Of a stretch of DNA of 56,121 nucleotides, positions 26,386 to 34,827 are shown one piece after another. Source of the DNA: an uncultured Odoribacter sp. GTDB taxonomy: Bacteria > Bacteroidota > Bacteroidia > Bacteroidales > Marinifilaceae. The DNA is taken from positions 1-56,121 of the forward strand of contig CAJUQA010000020.1 of NCBI GenBank assembly GCA_910588375.1, written 5' to 3'. The notes beneath the pieces were generated by a model. It made no database searches and was not told where the DNA came from. It saw only the letters and a program-made list of their open reading frames with translations. Position numbers and translations under genes: made by a program. The first letter of the stretch is position 1. Each line of letters opens with the position of its first letter.

Positions 26386-27699
26386 ATGCCAGACCGTACC
26401 CACGCCCCCGCCCTCTCCTCGCTCGTCATTCCGGGACTTATCCCTTACAGCCAAACCGAACTCTCCAACGGTATAAACCTGTATATTCTAAACGACCCTT
26501 CACAGGAAGTATTCCGTCTGGACATCAGTTTTGAAGCGGGCGCCTTTTATCAGCCCCAACCGCTGATAGCCTCCGCCACTCTTAACATGCTGAACGAAGG
26601 GACCACCCGTCACCGGTCATCCGAATTAGCGGAAATTTTCGACTACTACGGCGCCTACGTCGATTTCAGCAACGGCCAGCACAAAGCCGAAGCCAGCCTG
26701 TTTTCCCTCACCAAGTATGCAGCCCAAACCATTGAGCTTCTCGGAGAAATGATTATGCAAAGCACCTTCCCCGAAAACGAACTTGAAATCTATTTAGCCA
26801 ACAAACGGCAGCATTTTCTGACAGAGAAACAAAAAACAAGCTGGCTTGCCCGCAAAAAATTAGCCGAACTCCTTTTCGGCCCTTTTCACCCTTACGCCAA
26901 TATTGTCCACGAAGACGACTACGGGAAAGTAAGCCGCGACCTTTTGCGCCAATACTATCGGGAAAGGATAAATGCACGCGACTGCACCATTGTCCTCACC
27001 GGAAATATTACAGATGCCATCCGGGAAAAAACAGAACAGGTGTTCCGTCAGCTTCCCCAACCTTCTACCGAAGCATCCGCAACACCCAAATACTCCTTCG
27101 AACCGGCGGAACCGGGTTACTACCATGTACAGAAAGACAATGCCGTACAATCCAGCATCCGCATCGCCCACAAAGGTGTGAGCCTCCGGGAAGATGACTA
27201 CGCCGGCTTTCTGTTGCTCAATACGGTTCTCGGCGGCTACTTCGGTTCCCGACTCATGTCCAACATCCGGGAAAGCAAAGGATACACCTACGGTATCAAC
27301 TCTTTCAACGTCAATCTTCCACTATACAGCTATTGGTGTGTCGCCACCGACGTCAACCGGGAATATACCGAAGCGACCATCGAAGAAGTCCGGAAAGAAA
27401 TCCGGAAAATACAAACGGAAATCATTCCGGAAGAAGAACTGTCATTGGTGAAAAACTACCTCTACGGAGAACTTCTCCGGGAATTGGACGGCGTTTTTGC
27501 CCAATCCGACGGGCTGAAACAAAAACTGCTCTACGGAACAGACAACAACTTCTACCTGCAACTCATCGAAAAAATCAAAAACTATTCGGCAACGGAACTA
27601 TTGGAAATCGCCAACAAACACCTCCACCCGGACGGACTCTACATTGTCACCGCGGGTGAAAACGCCGACAACAAATTACGCAAACGAATACACAACTAA
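26386..27699 (+). CDS. M16 family peptidase-like protein, non-catalytic partner
   Basis: Chain of 437 residues with the M16 fold. The region that would hold the HxxEH zinc motif reads ATLNMLNEGTTRH, so the ligands are gone and the protein is expected to be structural. The C-terminal half keeps the R/Y-type motif near VLGGYFGSRLMSNIRESKGY. The frame is open from 26356 inside the upstream gene; I chose the ATG at 26386, 3 nt after the upstream stop. Translational coupling with the catalytic subunit is likely. It probably completes the peptidase chamber and supplies substrate-binding residues. Confidence 0.92.
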   Translation: MPDRTHAPALSSLVIPGLIPYSQTELSNGINLYILNDPSQEVFRLDISFEAGAFYQPQPLIASATLNMLNEGTTRHRSSELAEIFDYYGAYVDFSNGQHKAEASLFSLTKYAAQTIELLGEMIMQSTFPENELEIYLANKRQHFLTEKQKTSWLARKKLAELLFGPFHPYANIVHEDDYGKVSRDLLRQYYRERINARDCTIVLTGNITDAIREKTEQVFRQLPQPSTEASATPKYSFEPAEPGYYHVQKDNAVQSSIRIAHKGVSLREDDYAGFLLLNTVLGGYFGSRLMSNIRESKGYTYGINSFNVNLPLYSYWCVATDVNREYTEATIEEVRKEIRKIQTEIIPEEELSLVKNYLYGELLRELDGVFAQSDGLKQKLLYGTDNNFYLQLIEKIKNYSATELLEIANKHLHPDGLYIVTAGENADNKLRKRIHN

Positions 27700-27831
27700 A
27701 AACCAACACATTACAACCTTTCTGAAAAAAGAACAATTTTATAAATCATTTTTTTTTACTAACATTGTCCGCTGGAAGTATGTGTATATCTGCAAAAGAA
27801 TACACAGCAATAATTAACCAAAACAATAAGT

Positions 27832-29376
27832 ATGTCACTTAAAAGGAATATTCTTGATTTAAGAAAGAGAAAAGAACGTGTTCTGCTGGGTGGTGGTGAA
27901 GAAGCAATCAAAAAACAGAACGCCATGGGTAAACTGACTGCCCGTGAACGCATCGAAGGGATTGTAGACAAAGGTTCTTTTCACGAATACGACATGTTCG
28001 TAGAGCATCAGTCAAAAGACTTTGATATGGATAAAAAGGTTCTCCACGGAGACGGTGTCGTTATCGGTACCGGAACAGTCTACGGAGAACCTGTCGCTAT
28101 TTATGCACAGGACTTCACGGTGGCAGGAGGTTCATTAGGACTCATGCACGCCCGGAAAATCACCAAAATCATGGACCATGCCATAAAAATGCGCATGCCC
28201 ATCATCGGTATCAACGATTCCGGCGGTGCCCGTATACAGGAAGGTGTGGACTCATTGGCCGGTTACGGTGAAATATTCTTCCGCAACACAATGGCCTCCG
28301 GAGTCATTCCGCAATTATCGGTCATCTTAGGTCCCTGTGCCGGCGGTGCCGTTTACTCGCCTGCCTTGACCGACTTCGTATTTGTGGTGGATAACATATC
28401 CAAAATGTTCATTACAGGTCCGGAAGTAGTAAAAACCGTTCTGGGAGAAGAAGTCTCCATGGAAGACTTAGGAGGTGCCCGTGTTCATGCGGAAGTCAGT
28501 GGAAACGCCCACTTCTTTGCCTTGACCGAAATGGAATGCTTCGAACAAATCAAAAAACTGCTAACCTTCATCCCGTGGAACAACCACCGCAAAGCGAAGG
28601 CATTCCCGCCGAAACCGCCGAAACCCGAATACAAAATCAGCAACATCCTGCCGGCAGACCCGACACAGCCTTATGACGTACGCGAAATCATCATGGCCGT
28701 GGCCGACGACTCCGACTTCATGGAAGTACAACAGGATTTTGCCCCGAACATTGTAGTCGGATTCGGACGCATTGACGGCGAAACCGTCGGATTCGTTGCC
28801 AACCAGCCCTTAGTACTGGCAGGCGTACTGGACTGCGACTCCGCCGACAAAGCCGGACGCTTCATCCGTTTCTGCGACGCCTTCAACATCCCCATCGTAA
28901 CCTTCGAAGACATGCCGGGATACCTGCCGGGTGTTGAGCAGGAACATATGGGCGTAATCCGTCACGGAGCAAAAGTGCTCTACGCATACAGCGAGGCTAC
29001 CGTACCGAAAATCACTGTCATTCTTCGGAAAGCATACGGCGGAGGCTACATCGCCATGAACTCCCGTCACCTGAAAGCCGACTTCATGTTCGCTTGGCCG
29101 ACAGCAGAAATCGCCGTTATGGGACCGGAAGGAGCCGCCAACATCATTTTCAGAAAAGAAATCAAAGAATCTTCCAACCCGGAAGAAACCCGGAAACAGA
29201 AAGTGGCGGAATACCGCGAAAAATTCGCCAATCCGTATGTCGCAGCATCCAAGGGATACATTGACTCCGTCATCGAACCGGAAGAAACCCGCATGTTGCT
29301 GAAACACTCCATCGAAGTTTCCGGCAACAAAACCGTTATGGGACCACAGAAAAAACACGGGATTCCACCATTTTAA
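27832..29376 (+). CDS. mmdA: Acyl-CoA carboxylase carboxyltransferase / methylmalonyl-CoA decarboxylase alpha (MmdA-like)
   Basis: Carboxyltransferase of 514 residues that moves CO2 between biotin and an acyl-CoA, in Bacteroidales usually (S)-methylmalonyl-CoA/propionyl-CoA in propionate formation. Both crotonase-like halves are present: TARERIEGIVDKGSFHEYD, INDSGGARIQEGVDSLAGYG and GPCAGGAVYSPALTDF in the first, FEDMPGYLPGVEQEHMGVIR, KAYGGGYIAMNSRHL and MGPEGAANIIFRKE in the second. The biotin carrier gene follows 18 nt downstream. No biotin carboxylase and no OadB/OadG membrane subunits lie in the window, so carboxylase and decarboxylase roles cannot be told apart here. Confidence 0.92.
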   Translation: MSLKRNILDLRKRKERVLLGGGEEAIKKQNAMGKLTARERIEGIVDKGSFHEYDMFVEHQSKDFDMDKKVLHGDGVVIGTGTVYGEPVAIYAQDFTVAGGSLGLMHARKITKIMDHAIKMRMPIIGINDSGGARIQEGVDSLAGYGEIFFRNTMASGVIPQLSVILGPCAGGAVYSPALTDFVFVVDNISKMFITGPEVVKTVLGEEVSMEDLGGARVHAEVSGNAHFFALTEMECFEQIKKLLTFIPWNNHRKAKAFPPKPPKPEYKISNILPADPTQPYDVREIIMAVADDSDFMEVQQDFAPNIVVGFGRIDGETVGFVANQPLVLAGVLDCDSADKAGRFIRFCDAFNIPIVTFEDMPGYLPGVEQEHMGVIRHGAKVLYAYSEATVPKITVILRKAYGGGYIAMNSRHLKADFMFAWPTAEIAVMGPEGAANIIFRKEIKESSNPEETRKQKVAEYREKFANPYVAASKGYIDSVIEPEETRMLLKHSIEVSGNKTVMGPQKKHGIPPF

Positions 29377-29394
29377 GCGAAAGGAGAGTAAATC

Positions 29395-29709
29395 ATGTCA
29401 AGTATGAAATATGATAAACTGCAACTGGACGGGGTCGAATACAAAACCACGTTCACCAAAAAATGGCTTAACCGGAAACCTTGGACCGAACCCAATCCGA
29501 ACCTGATCGAAGCTCACATCCCCGGTACGATTCTGAGCATCGACGTCAAAGAAGGACAGGAAGTCCAGGCAGAAGACGGGTTACTGACCCTGCAAGCCAT
29601 GAAAATGGACAACAAAATCACAGCTCCCTTTGCCGCCAAAGTGAAAAAAATCCATGTCTCACAAGGAGAACGGGTATCCAAAGGTGCGCTGATGATCGAA
29701 TTAGAATAA
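29395..29709 (+). CDS. Biotin carboxyl carrier protein of the MmdA-type complex
   Basis: Biotinyl domain protein of 104 residues. Its last 70 residues form a lipoyl/biotinyl fold with the biotinylation motif AMKM (LQAMKMDNKITAPFAAKV) at about residue 68 and the paired turn VSQGERVSKGALMIELE. The first 35 residues are basic and may bind the carboxyltransferase. It sits 18 nt after mmdA and is followed by a terminator, so the pair forms a two-gene operon. Unlike many sodium-pump biotin subunits it lacks a long Pro/Ala linker. Confidence 0.93.
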   Translation: MSSMKYDKLQLDGVEYKTTFTKKWLNRKPWTEPNPNLIEAHIPGTILSIDVKEGQEVQAEDGLLTLQAMKMDNKITAPFAAKVKKIHVSQGERVSKGALMIELE

Positions 29710-29720
29710 TCCGAATCTTC

Positions 29721-29758
29721 AAAAGGTCGTCCTGTAACCGGACGGCCTTTTGCTTTTT
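29721..29758 (+). terminator. Terminator after the biotin carrier gene
   Basis: 12-bp stem with one G-U pair (29721-29732 with 29740-29751), 7-nt loop, then a T-rich tail to 29758. Confidence 0.85.
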
Positions 29759-29782
29759 TATAACCCAAGAACTACTACAACC

Positions 29783-30700
29783 ATGAGTTTTTTTGTCGCA
29801 GAACACATTACCAAAAATTACGCCAACCACCGGGCACTTGACGATGTTTCCATCGATATACCGGAAGGCGCCATATACGGACTCTTAGGTCCCAACGGTG
29901 CAGGAAAAACATCCTTAATCCGTATCATCACCCAAATCACCGGACCGGATGCCGGACAACTTTTTTTCAAAGGCAAGCCCCTGGAGACCTCCGACATGAG
30001 CCGCATCGGCTACCTGCCCGAAGAGCGGGGACTGTATAAAAAAATGAAAGTCGGCGAACAGGCCGTCTACTTAGCCCGCCTAAAAGGCATCAGCAAAAAC
30101 GACGCCGTACGCCAACTGAAAGCCTGGTTCGAAAAATTTGAAATCTCCGCCTGGTGGGACAAGAAGGTCGAGGAACTTTCCAAAGGGATGGCACAGAAAG
30201 TGCAATTCATCACCACCGTCCTCCATCAGCCCGAAATGTTGATTTTTGACGAACCGTTCAGCGGATTCGACCCCATTAACGTCGAACTGTTGAAGCGGGA
30301 AATCCTGGAACTGCGAAGCAAAGGAACCACTATCATTTTTTCCACCCACAACATGAGTTCCGTGGAAGAAATATGCAGCCACATCGCCCTCATCAACAAA
30401 TCGCACAAAATTGTCGAAGGCCCCATCAATGAAATACGCGAAAAATACGCCAACAACTCCTATCAACTGAGCATCCGCCCGAATGCGGCAATCAATGTAG
30501 AAGAATTGGCGGGCAAAGAATTCGAAGTACTTTCCAACCGCACGGAAGGCATACGCCAGGACATCGTATTGCAAAAACTGACCGACTGTCCGGCAAACAC
30601 CCTGCTTTCCCGCTTCATTGACCACACGGACATCCTGTCCTACGACAAAGTCATTCCCAGCATGCACGATATCTTCATCAAACTTGTGAAAAAGCAATAA
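29783..30700 (+). CDS. ABC transporter ATP-binding protein (NatA/DUF4162 type)
   Basis: ATPase of 305 residues powering the permease encoded 11 nt downstream. Walker A is GPNGAGKTS (near residue 40), the Q-loop region is GYLPEERGLYKKMKVGEQ, the signature is ELSKGMAQKVQ, Walker B is MLIFDEPFSGFDP, and the switch His lies in IIFSTHNMSS. About 90 residues after the ATPase core match the DUF4162-type C-terminal domain of NatA-like exporters. The frame starts at 29750 in the terminator T-run; the ATG at 29783 fits the usual N-terminus. Function is probably export of sodium, a peptide or another small molecule. Confidence 0.93.
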   Translation: MSFFVAEHITKNYANHRALDDVSIDIPEGAIYGLLGPNGAGKTSLIRIITQITGPDAGQLFFKGKPLETSDMSRIGYLPEERGLYKKMKVGEQAVYLARLKGISKNDAVRQLKAWFEKFEISAWWDKKVEELSKGMAQKVQFITTVLHQPEMLIFDEPFSGFDPINVELLKREILELRSKGTTIIFSTHNMSSVEEICSHIALINKSHKIVEGPINEIREKYANNSYQLSIRPNAAINVEELAGKEFEVLSNRTEGIRQDIVLQKLTDCPANTLLSRFIDHTDILSYDKVIPSMHDIFIKLVKKQ

Positions 30701-30711
30701 AAACCAAGACC

Positions 30712-32046
30712 ATGAATAAAATATTAATCATCATCGGGCGTGAATTCACCACCCGGGTAAAGAAAAAATCATTTCTCATCACCACCATCGCCGTACCGCT
30801 GCTTTTTGTGGCGTTCTACGCTTTCCTGATGTGGATGATGCTGAAAAAAGACACGCAAGACCGGCAAATCGCAGTCGTCAATGCCTCCTCCATCGAAAAC
30901 CCGCTGGAAAAAATCAACAACACCGACTTCATCTACACGGACGAAAACATCTCTCAGGAAGCATCGGCTGACTATCTCCAAAAACACGATTATTACGCCA
31001 TCCTCTGGATTCCTGCCAACGTCATGGAAGAAGCGGACATCACCATCAATTCATTCTCCCAGATTCCCCCGGAACTGGAAGGCAACATCCGCTCCCAACT
31101 GCGAAACAGAATCGAAAACATCAAAAAAGCCGCAGTAATTGCCGAAACCAACCTGCCGGACCTGGAAGAAAAACTGGAAGCCACCAAAACACCGGTCAGA
31201 ATCCGCACCCTGAAACTTTCGGAAACAGGCGAAGCCAAAGAAAGCTCCTCGGCAATAGCCTCCGGCATAGGTTTTGTCGCAGGAATGGCTATCTACATGT
31301 TCATCTTCCTGTACGCATCGGTTGTTATGCGCGGCGTCATTGAAGAAAAGACCAACCGCATCATCGAAGTATTAGTCTCCTCCGTAAAACCGTTCCAATT
31401 CCTTATGGGAAAAATCGTAGGAGTAGCCTCCGTCGGATTGGTACAATTCCTCATCTGGATAGTTATCGGCCTTGTCTCCGTCATTGCCCTGCAAAGCGCC
31501 TTCATGCCCAACATCGACATGGAAAGCCTGCGGAACACCACGGATCTGGCGACCATGGCACAAACCAACAACTTAGACATCGAACAGCTTGAAATCGTAA
31601 AAAACATCGCCCAGACAATAGACCCATCCTACATCATCAGCTTTTTAGCAGCATTCGTTTTCTTCTTCCTGGCGGGCTACCTGCTGTATGCCTCCATGTT
31701 TGCCGCAATCGGTGCCGCCGTCGACAACGAAACCGACTCGCAGCAATTCATGACACCGCTGACCATTGTCTTAGTGGCAGCCCTTTACATCGGCATCGCA
31801 GCCATGCGAAACCCCGAAACCCCTATCGTTTATTGGGCATCCTTCGTTCCATTCACCTCGCCCGTAGTCATGCTTGTCCGTATGGCATTCGGCGTTCCCA
31901 CCTGGGAACTTCTATTATCGGCCGCCCTGTTGATAGCCGCCTTTATCTTTTTCACCTGGCTGTCCGCCAAAATATACCGCGTCGGTATCCTCATGTACGG
32001 CAAAAAGCCCAGTTGGAAAGAACTCTACAAATGGTTAAAATACTAA
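30712..32046 (+). CDS. ABC-2 type exporter permease (NatB-like)
   Basis: Membrane subunit of 444 residues. A first membrane helix (about 21-42) is followed by a large extracytoplasmic domain to about residue 185, then five or six helices, the last near residues 400-425. Motifs typical of the family include RGVIEEKTNRIIEVLVSSVKP before TM3, LLYASMFAAIGAAVDNETDS and FTSPVVMLVRMAFGVP. It pairs with the ATPase upstream as a two-gene exporter; the substrate is unknown. A hairpin terminator follows at once. Confidence 0.93.
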   Translation: MNKILIIIGREFTTRVKKKSFLITTIAVPLLFVAFYAFLMWMMLKKDTQDRQIAVVNASSIENPLEKINNTDFIYTDENISQEASADYLQKHDYYAILWIPANVMEEADITINSFSQIPPELEGNIRSQLRNRIENIKKAAVIAETNLPDLEEKLEATKTPVRIRTLKLSETGEAKESSSAIASGIGFVAGMAIYMFIFLYASVVMRGVIEEKTNRIIEVLVSSVKPFQFLMGKIVGVASVGLVQFLIWIVIGLVSVIALQSAFMPNIDMESLRNTTDLATMAQTNNLDIEQLEIVKNIAQTIDPSYIISFLAAFVFFFLAGYLLYASMFAAIGAAVDNETDSQQFMTPLTIVLVAALYIGIAAMRNPETPIVYWASFVPFTSPVVMLVRMAFGVPTWELLLSAALLIAAFIFFTWLSAKIYRVGILMYGKKPSWKELYKWLKY

Positions 32047-32060
32047 CCCCTTCATAAAAC

Positions 32061-32094
32061 AAACGCCCGGAAGCAAAAAACTCCGGGCGTTTTC
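32061..32094 (+). terminator. Terminator after the ABC exporter operon
   Basis: Perfect 11-bp stem (32061-32071 with 32082-32092), 10-nt A-rich loop, then a T-rich tail. Confidence 0.87.
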
Positions 32095-32199
32095 TTACTT
32101 ATCGAAAACATTTTGCAATTTTGCAGGGTAAAACACGTAATCATACAACAATTACCCTCCAACAATGACTATAATAGAAAGAAAACGATACTTAGACTA

Positions 32200-32218
32200 A
32201 CTATCCCTAAAAATAGTT
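32200..32218 (+). repeat. Left arm of a 19-bp perfect inverted repeat
   Basis: Exact reverse complement of 32326-32344. The arm has its own dyad (AACTAT...ATAGTT). The whole structure spans 145 bp with a 107-bp interior. Confidence 0.88.
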
Positions 32219-32325
32219 CACAGACGCTAAAGCTGTAAACGAAATCAGTCAACCGACATAAAAATGAAACAGAGAACCGTCTCAGACGATGTAAATCAGA
32301 TTAGTTAATCGCCCTTAAATCTATA

Positions 32326-32344
32326 AACTATTTTTAGGGATAGT
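32326..32344 (-). repeat. Right arm of the 19-bp perfect inverted repeat
   Basis: Exact reverse complement of 32200-32218. No target-site duplication is visible outside the arms, and the interior has no promoter-like box. Confidence 0.88.
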
Positions 32345-32524
32345 CATTTCTGCTCTAACTTTCTGGGTAATTTAGTACCCATTGTATTCTTTGTCATAAT
32401 CAACTCATCATATAATATACAAAAATGGCACTTTTTACTCATTTAATAGTATATTGTCTATAGAAAATTGCACTACCACATCACTTTTCCTCTATTTTGA
32501 GTAGGAAAAAAGTAAAAGGGCACA

Positions 32525-32555
32525 AAAAAAGCTCGCCTCAACGACGAGCTTTTTT
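32525..32555 (-). terminator. Terminator after the serC-serA-DUF1015 operon
   Basis: Perfect 11-bp stem (32525-32535 with 32545-32555), 9-nt loop; the A run reads as a T tail on the minus strand, just past the DUF1015 stop codon. Confidence 0.87.
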
Positions 32556-32564
32556 GTTATCAGA

Positions 32565-33815
32565 TTAGATTTTGTGAATGACCAATCCGGAACGGAGTTT
32601 TGGTTCGAACCAGGTGGTTTTAGGCGGCATGATGTTGCCGGTGTCGGCAATGTTTAGAAGCTGTTGCATGGATACGGGATAAAGGGCAAAGGCCACTTTC
32701 ATTTCTCCGCTGTCCACCCGCTTTTTCAATTCACCCAAGCCACGGATACCTCCGACGAAGTCGATACGTTTGGAGGTACGCAAGTCCTGAATGTCCAACA
32801 GGTCTGCCAATACATGTTTGGAGAGAATGGTTACATCCAATACGCCTATCGGGTCGTTATCGTCATAGCTTCCCGGCTTGGCTGTCAGTTTGTACCAGTT
32901 GCCAGCCAGATACATGCTGAATTCGTGCAAATGGGCCGGATGATAGATTTCTGTACCCATTTTCTCCACCGTAAACCGAGCATTCAGTTTTTCCAGCAGT
33001 TGTTCTTCGGTCAATCCGTTCAGGTCTTTGACGACACGGTTGTAATCAATGATTTTCAACTGGTTGTCGGGGAAGTGCACTGCCATGAAGAAGTTGTATT
33101 CTTCGTTTCCGGTATGATTCGGATTTTTAGCTTTATATTCAGCACCGATACGGGCAGCAGCGGCTGTACGGTGGTGTCCGTCGGCCACATAAGTATAAGG
33201 CACTTTCGTTGCAAAGAGTTCTTCCAACCGTTTGTTGGTTTCCGTATCGTTGATTGCCCAGAAGTGGTGACCGAATCCGTCTTCGGCTACAAAGTCATAA
33301 TCCGCTTTCTGGTTTTTGACGATGTTTTCCACAATAGCGTCGATTTCCGGCACGGCACGATAGGAAAAGAATACGGGTTCCAAGTTGGCGTTTACGTAAC
33401 GTGTGAGCACCATGCGGTCTTCTTCCTTATCGGGACGGGTCAGTTCGTGTTTTTTGATTACCCCGTTCATGTAGTCTTCACAAGCGGCACAACCGACAAT
33501 TCCGTACTGTGTCCTTCCGTCCATGGTCTGGGCGTAGATATAGAATTTGGGTTCTTCATCCTGCACGAGCCACCCTTTTTCCTGAAACATTTTGAAGTTT
33601 TCAACGCTTTTGTTGTAAACAGTTTCGGAGTGTATATCGGTTCCTGCCGGGCAGTCAATTTCCGCACGCGTTACATGAAGCAGTGATTTCGGTTTGCCGG
33701 CAGCCATCTGGGCGGCCTCTTCCGAGTTCATTACGTCATAGGGCAAGCAGGCGAGTTCTTCACAAACCGCCTGGTTGGGGGTGCGTAATCCTTTGAATGG
33801 TTTTACTATTGCCAT
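32565..33815 (-). CDS. DUF1015 family protein of the serine biosynthesis operon
   Basis: Protein of 416 residues of the family often annotated as SerB-related or DUF1015. The N-terminus (VKPFKGLRTPNQ, ACLPYDVMNSEEA) and the central TYVADGHHRTAAAARIG are the conserved signatures. The His-rich DGHHR motif resembles ParB/Srx-type nucleotide-binding loops and suggests ATP or phosphate binding. It lies 8 nt after serA and shares its operon, which makes a role in serine formation or its control likely. Phosphoserine phosphatase and ADP-dependent serine kinase-like activities are possible readings; none can be shown from the sequence. Confidence 0.88.
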   Translation of the reverse strand: MAIVKPFKGLRTPNQAVCEELACLPYDVMNSEEAAQMAAGKPKSLLHVTRAEIDCPAGTDIHSETVYNKSVENFKMFQEKGWLVQDEEPKFYIYAQTMDGRTQYGIVGCAACEDYMNGVIKKHELTRPDKEEDRMVLTRYVNANLEPVFFSYRAVPEIDAIVENIVKNQKADYDFVAEDGFGHHFWAINDTETNKRLEELFATKVPYTYVADGHHRTAAAARIGAEYKAKNPNHTGNEEYNFFMAVHFPDNQLKIIDYNRVVKDLNGLTEEQLLEKLNARFTVEKMGTEIYHPAHLHEFSMYLAGNWYKLTAKPGSYDDNDPIGVLDVTILSKHVLADLLDIQDLRTSKRIDFVGGIRGLGELKKRVDSGEMKVAFALYPVSMQQLLNIADTGNIMPPKTTWFEPKLRSGLVIHKI

Positions 33816-33823
33816 ATTTTTTA

Positions 33824-34744
33824 TTATTTATTTACTTTAAATTTGGCATCGCCATGTTCAAGATAAGCCACAATCTGACGGGCTGCTGCGAGTCCGGCGT
33901 TGATATTCGCCTCTTCGGTCTGAGCTCCCATTTTCTTCGGAGTAAAGAAATAGCGTCCTTCAAAGGGGGCATATTCAGCAGCGTTATCGGGTGCGATGTC
34001 GGAAATGTATTTCAAATCGGGACGGTCTGCCATTAATTTCACCAGTCCTTCTTCATCAATCACTTCTTTACGGGCCGTGTTAATCAATACGCCGCCTTTC
34101 GGCATCCGGTTCACCAATTCGTAGTTAATGGATTTTTTCGTTTTTTCGGTAGCAGGAATGTGCAAGGATACGTAGTCGCACATACCGTACATTTCTTCAA
34201 CGGAAGAGAGCGGAGTGGCTCCGGCAGCCTGTATTTGTTCGGCTGTCATAAAGGGGTCGAAAGCATATACTTCCATGCCGAATCCTTTGGCGATGCGTCC
34301 CACGTTCTGACCGACATTGCCATAAGCATGGATACCGATTTTCTTGCCTTTCAGTTCATGACCGGATTTTCCGTTATAGAAGTTACGTGCCATGTAGACT
34401 GCCATTCCGAATACCAATTCGGCCACTGCATTTGAGTTTTGTCCCGGTGTGTTCATGGCAACCACGCCTTTGTCCGTGCATGCCTGCAGGTCAATGTTAT
34501 CATAGCCTGCCCCTGCCCTTACAATCACTTTCAGTTTCTTGGCGGCATCGATTACTTCTTTAGTCGCTTTGTCCGACCGGATAATCATGGCATCTACGTC
34601 GGCTACGGCTGCAATCAGTTCTTCCGGAGAAGTATATTTTTCCAATAAAACCAGTTCATATCCCTGGGCTTCCACAATCTCGCGTATCCCTTTTACAGCT
34701 ACAGGTGCAAAGGGTTTGTCCGTTGCTATTAAAACTTTAGTCAT
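33824..34744 (-). CDS. serA: D-3-phosphoglycerate dehydrogenase, short form with Lys in place of the catalytic His
   Basis: First step of serine synthesis: 3-phosphoglycerate to 3-phosphohydroxypyruvate with NAD. The chain has 306 residues and no ACT domain, unlike the 410-residue E. coli enzyme, so feedback inhibition by serine through ACT is not expected. Conserved parts are VRAGAGYDNID, the nucleotide-binding HAYGNVGQNVGRIAKGFGM and INTARKEVIDEEGL. The usual TPH catalytic histidine is replaced by lysine in FFTPKKMGAQTEEAN, the variant known as type IIIK and shared by Bacteroidales and Entamoeba. The start is taken at the ATG 34744 (MTKVLIATDKPF); the frame extends seven codons further. serC lies 83 nt upstream. 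Confidence 0.93.
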   Translation of the reverse strand: MTKVLIATDKPFAPVAVKGIREIVEAQGYELVLLEKYTSPEELIAAVADVDAMIIRSDKATKEVIDAAKKLKVIVRAGAGYDNIDLQACTDKGVVAMNTPGQNSNAVAELVFGMAVYMARNFYNGKSGHELKGKKIGIHAYGNVGQNVGRIAKGFGMEVYAFDPFMTAEQIQAAGATPLSSVEEMYGMCDYVSLHIPATEKTKKSINYELVNRMPKGGVLINTARKEVIDEEGLVKLMADRPDLKYISDIAPDNAAEYAPFEGRYFFTPKKMGAQTEEANINAGLAAARQIVAYLEHGDAKFKVNK

Positions 34745-34827
34745 AATAATATCTTTTAATTTCAATATAAACTAAAAGGTCGAAGGCCAGTACACCATAG
34801 AGCGACTGACCTTCAGACCGGGATTTT

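Larger units (their letters stand above)
32095..32524. other. Gene-free region between convergent operons
   Basis: About 430 AT-rich bases between two terminators. No credible ORF was seen. It holds the 19-bp inverted repeat listed separately and a small hairpin (GGGTA-ATTTAG-TACCC, near 32361-32376). The rest shows nothing I can name. Confidence 0.7.

Noticed and set aside
32664..33686. Long plus-strand ORF (340 codons) opposite the DUF1015 gene
   Set aside because: It is the antisense of a clear protein family member, has no recognisable motif and an odd Phe/Val-rich composition.
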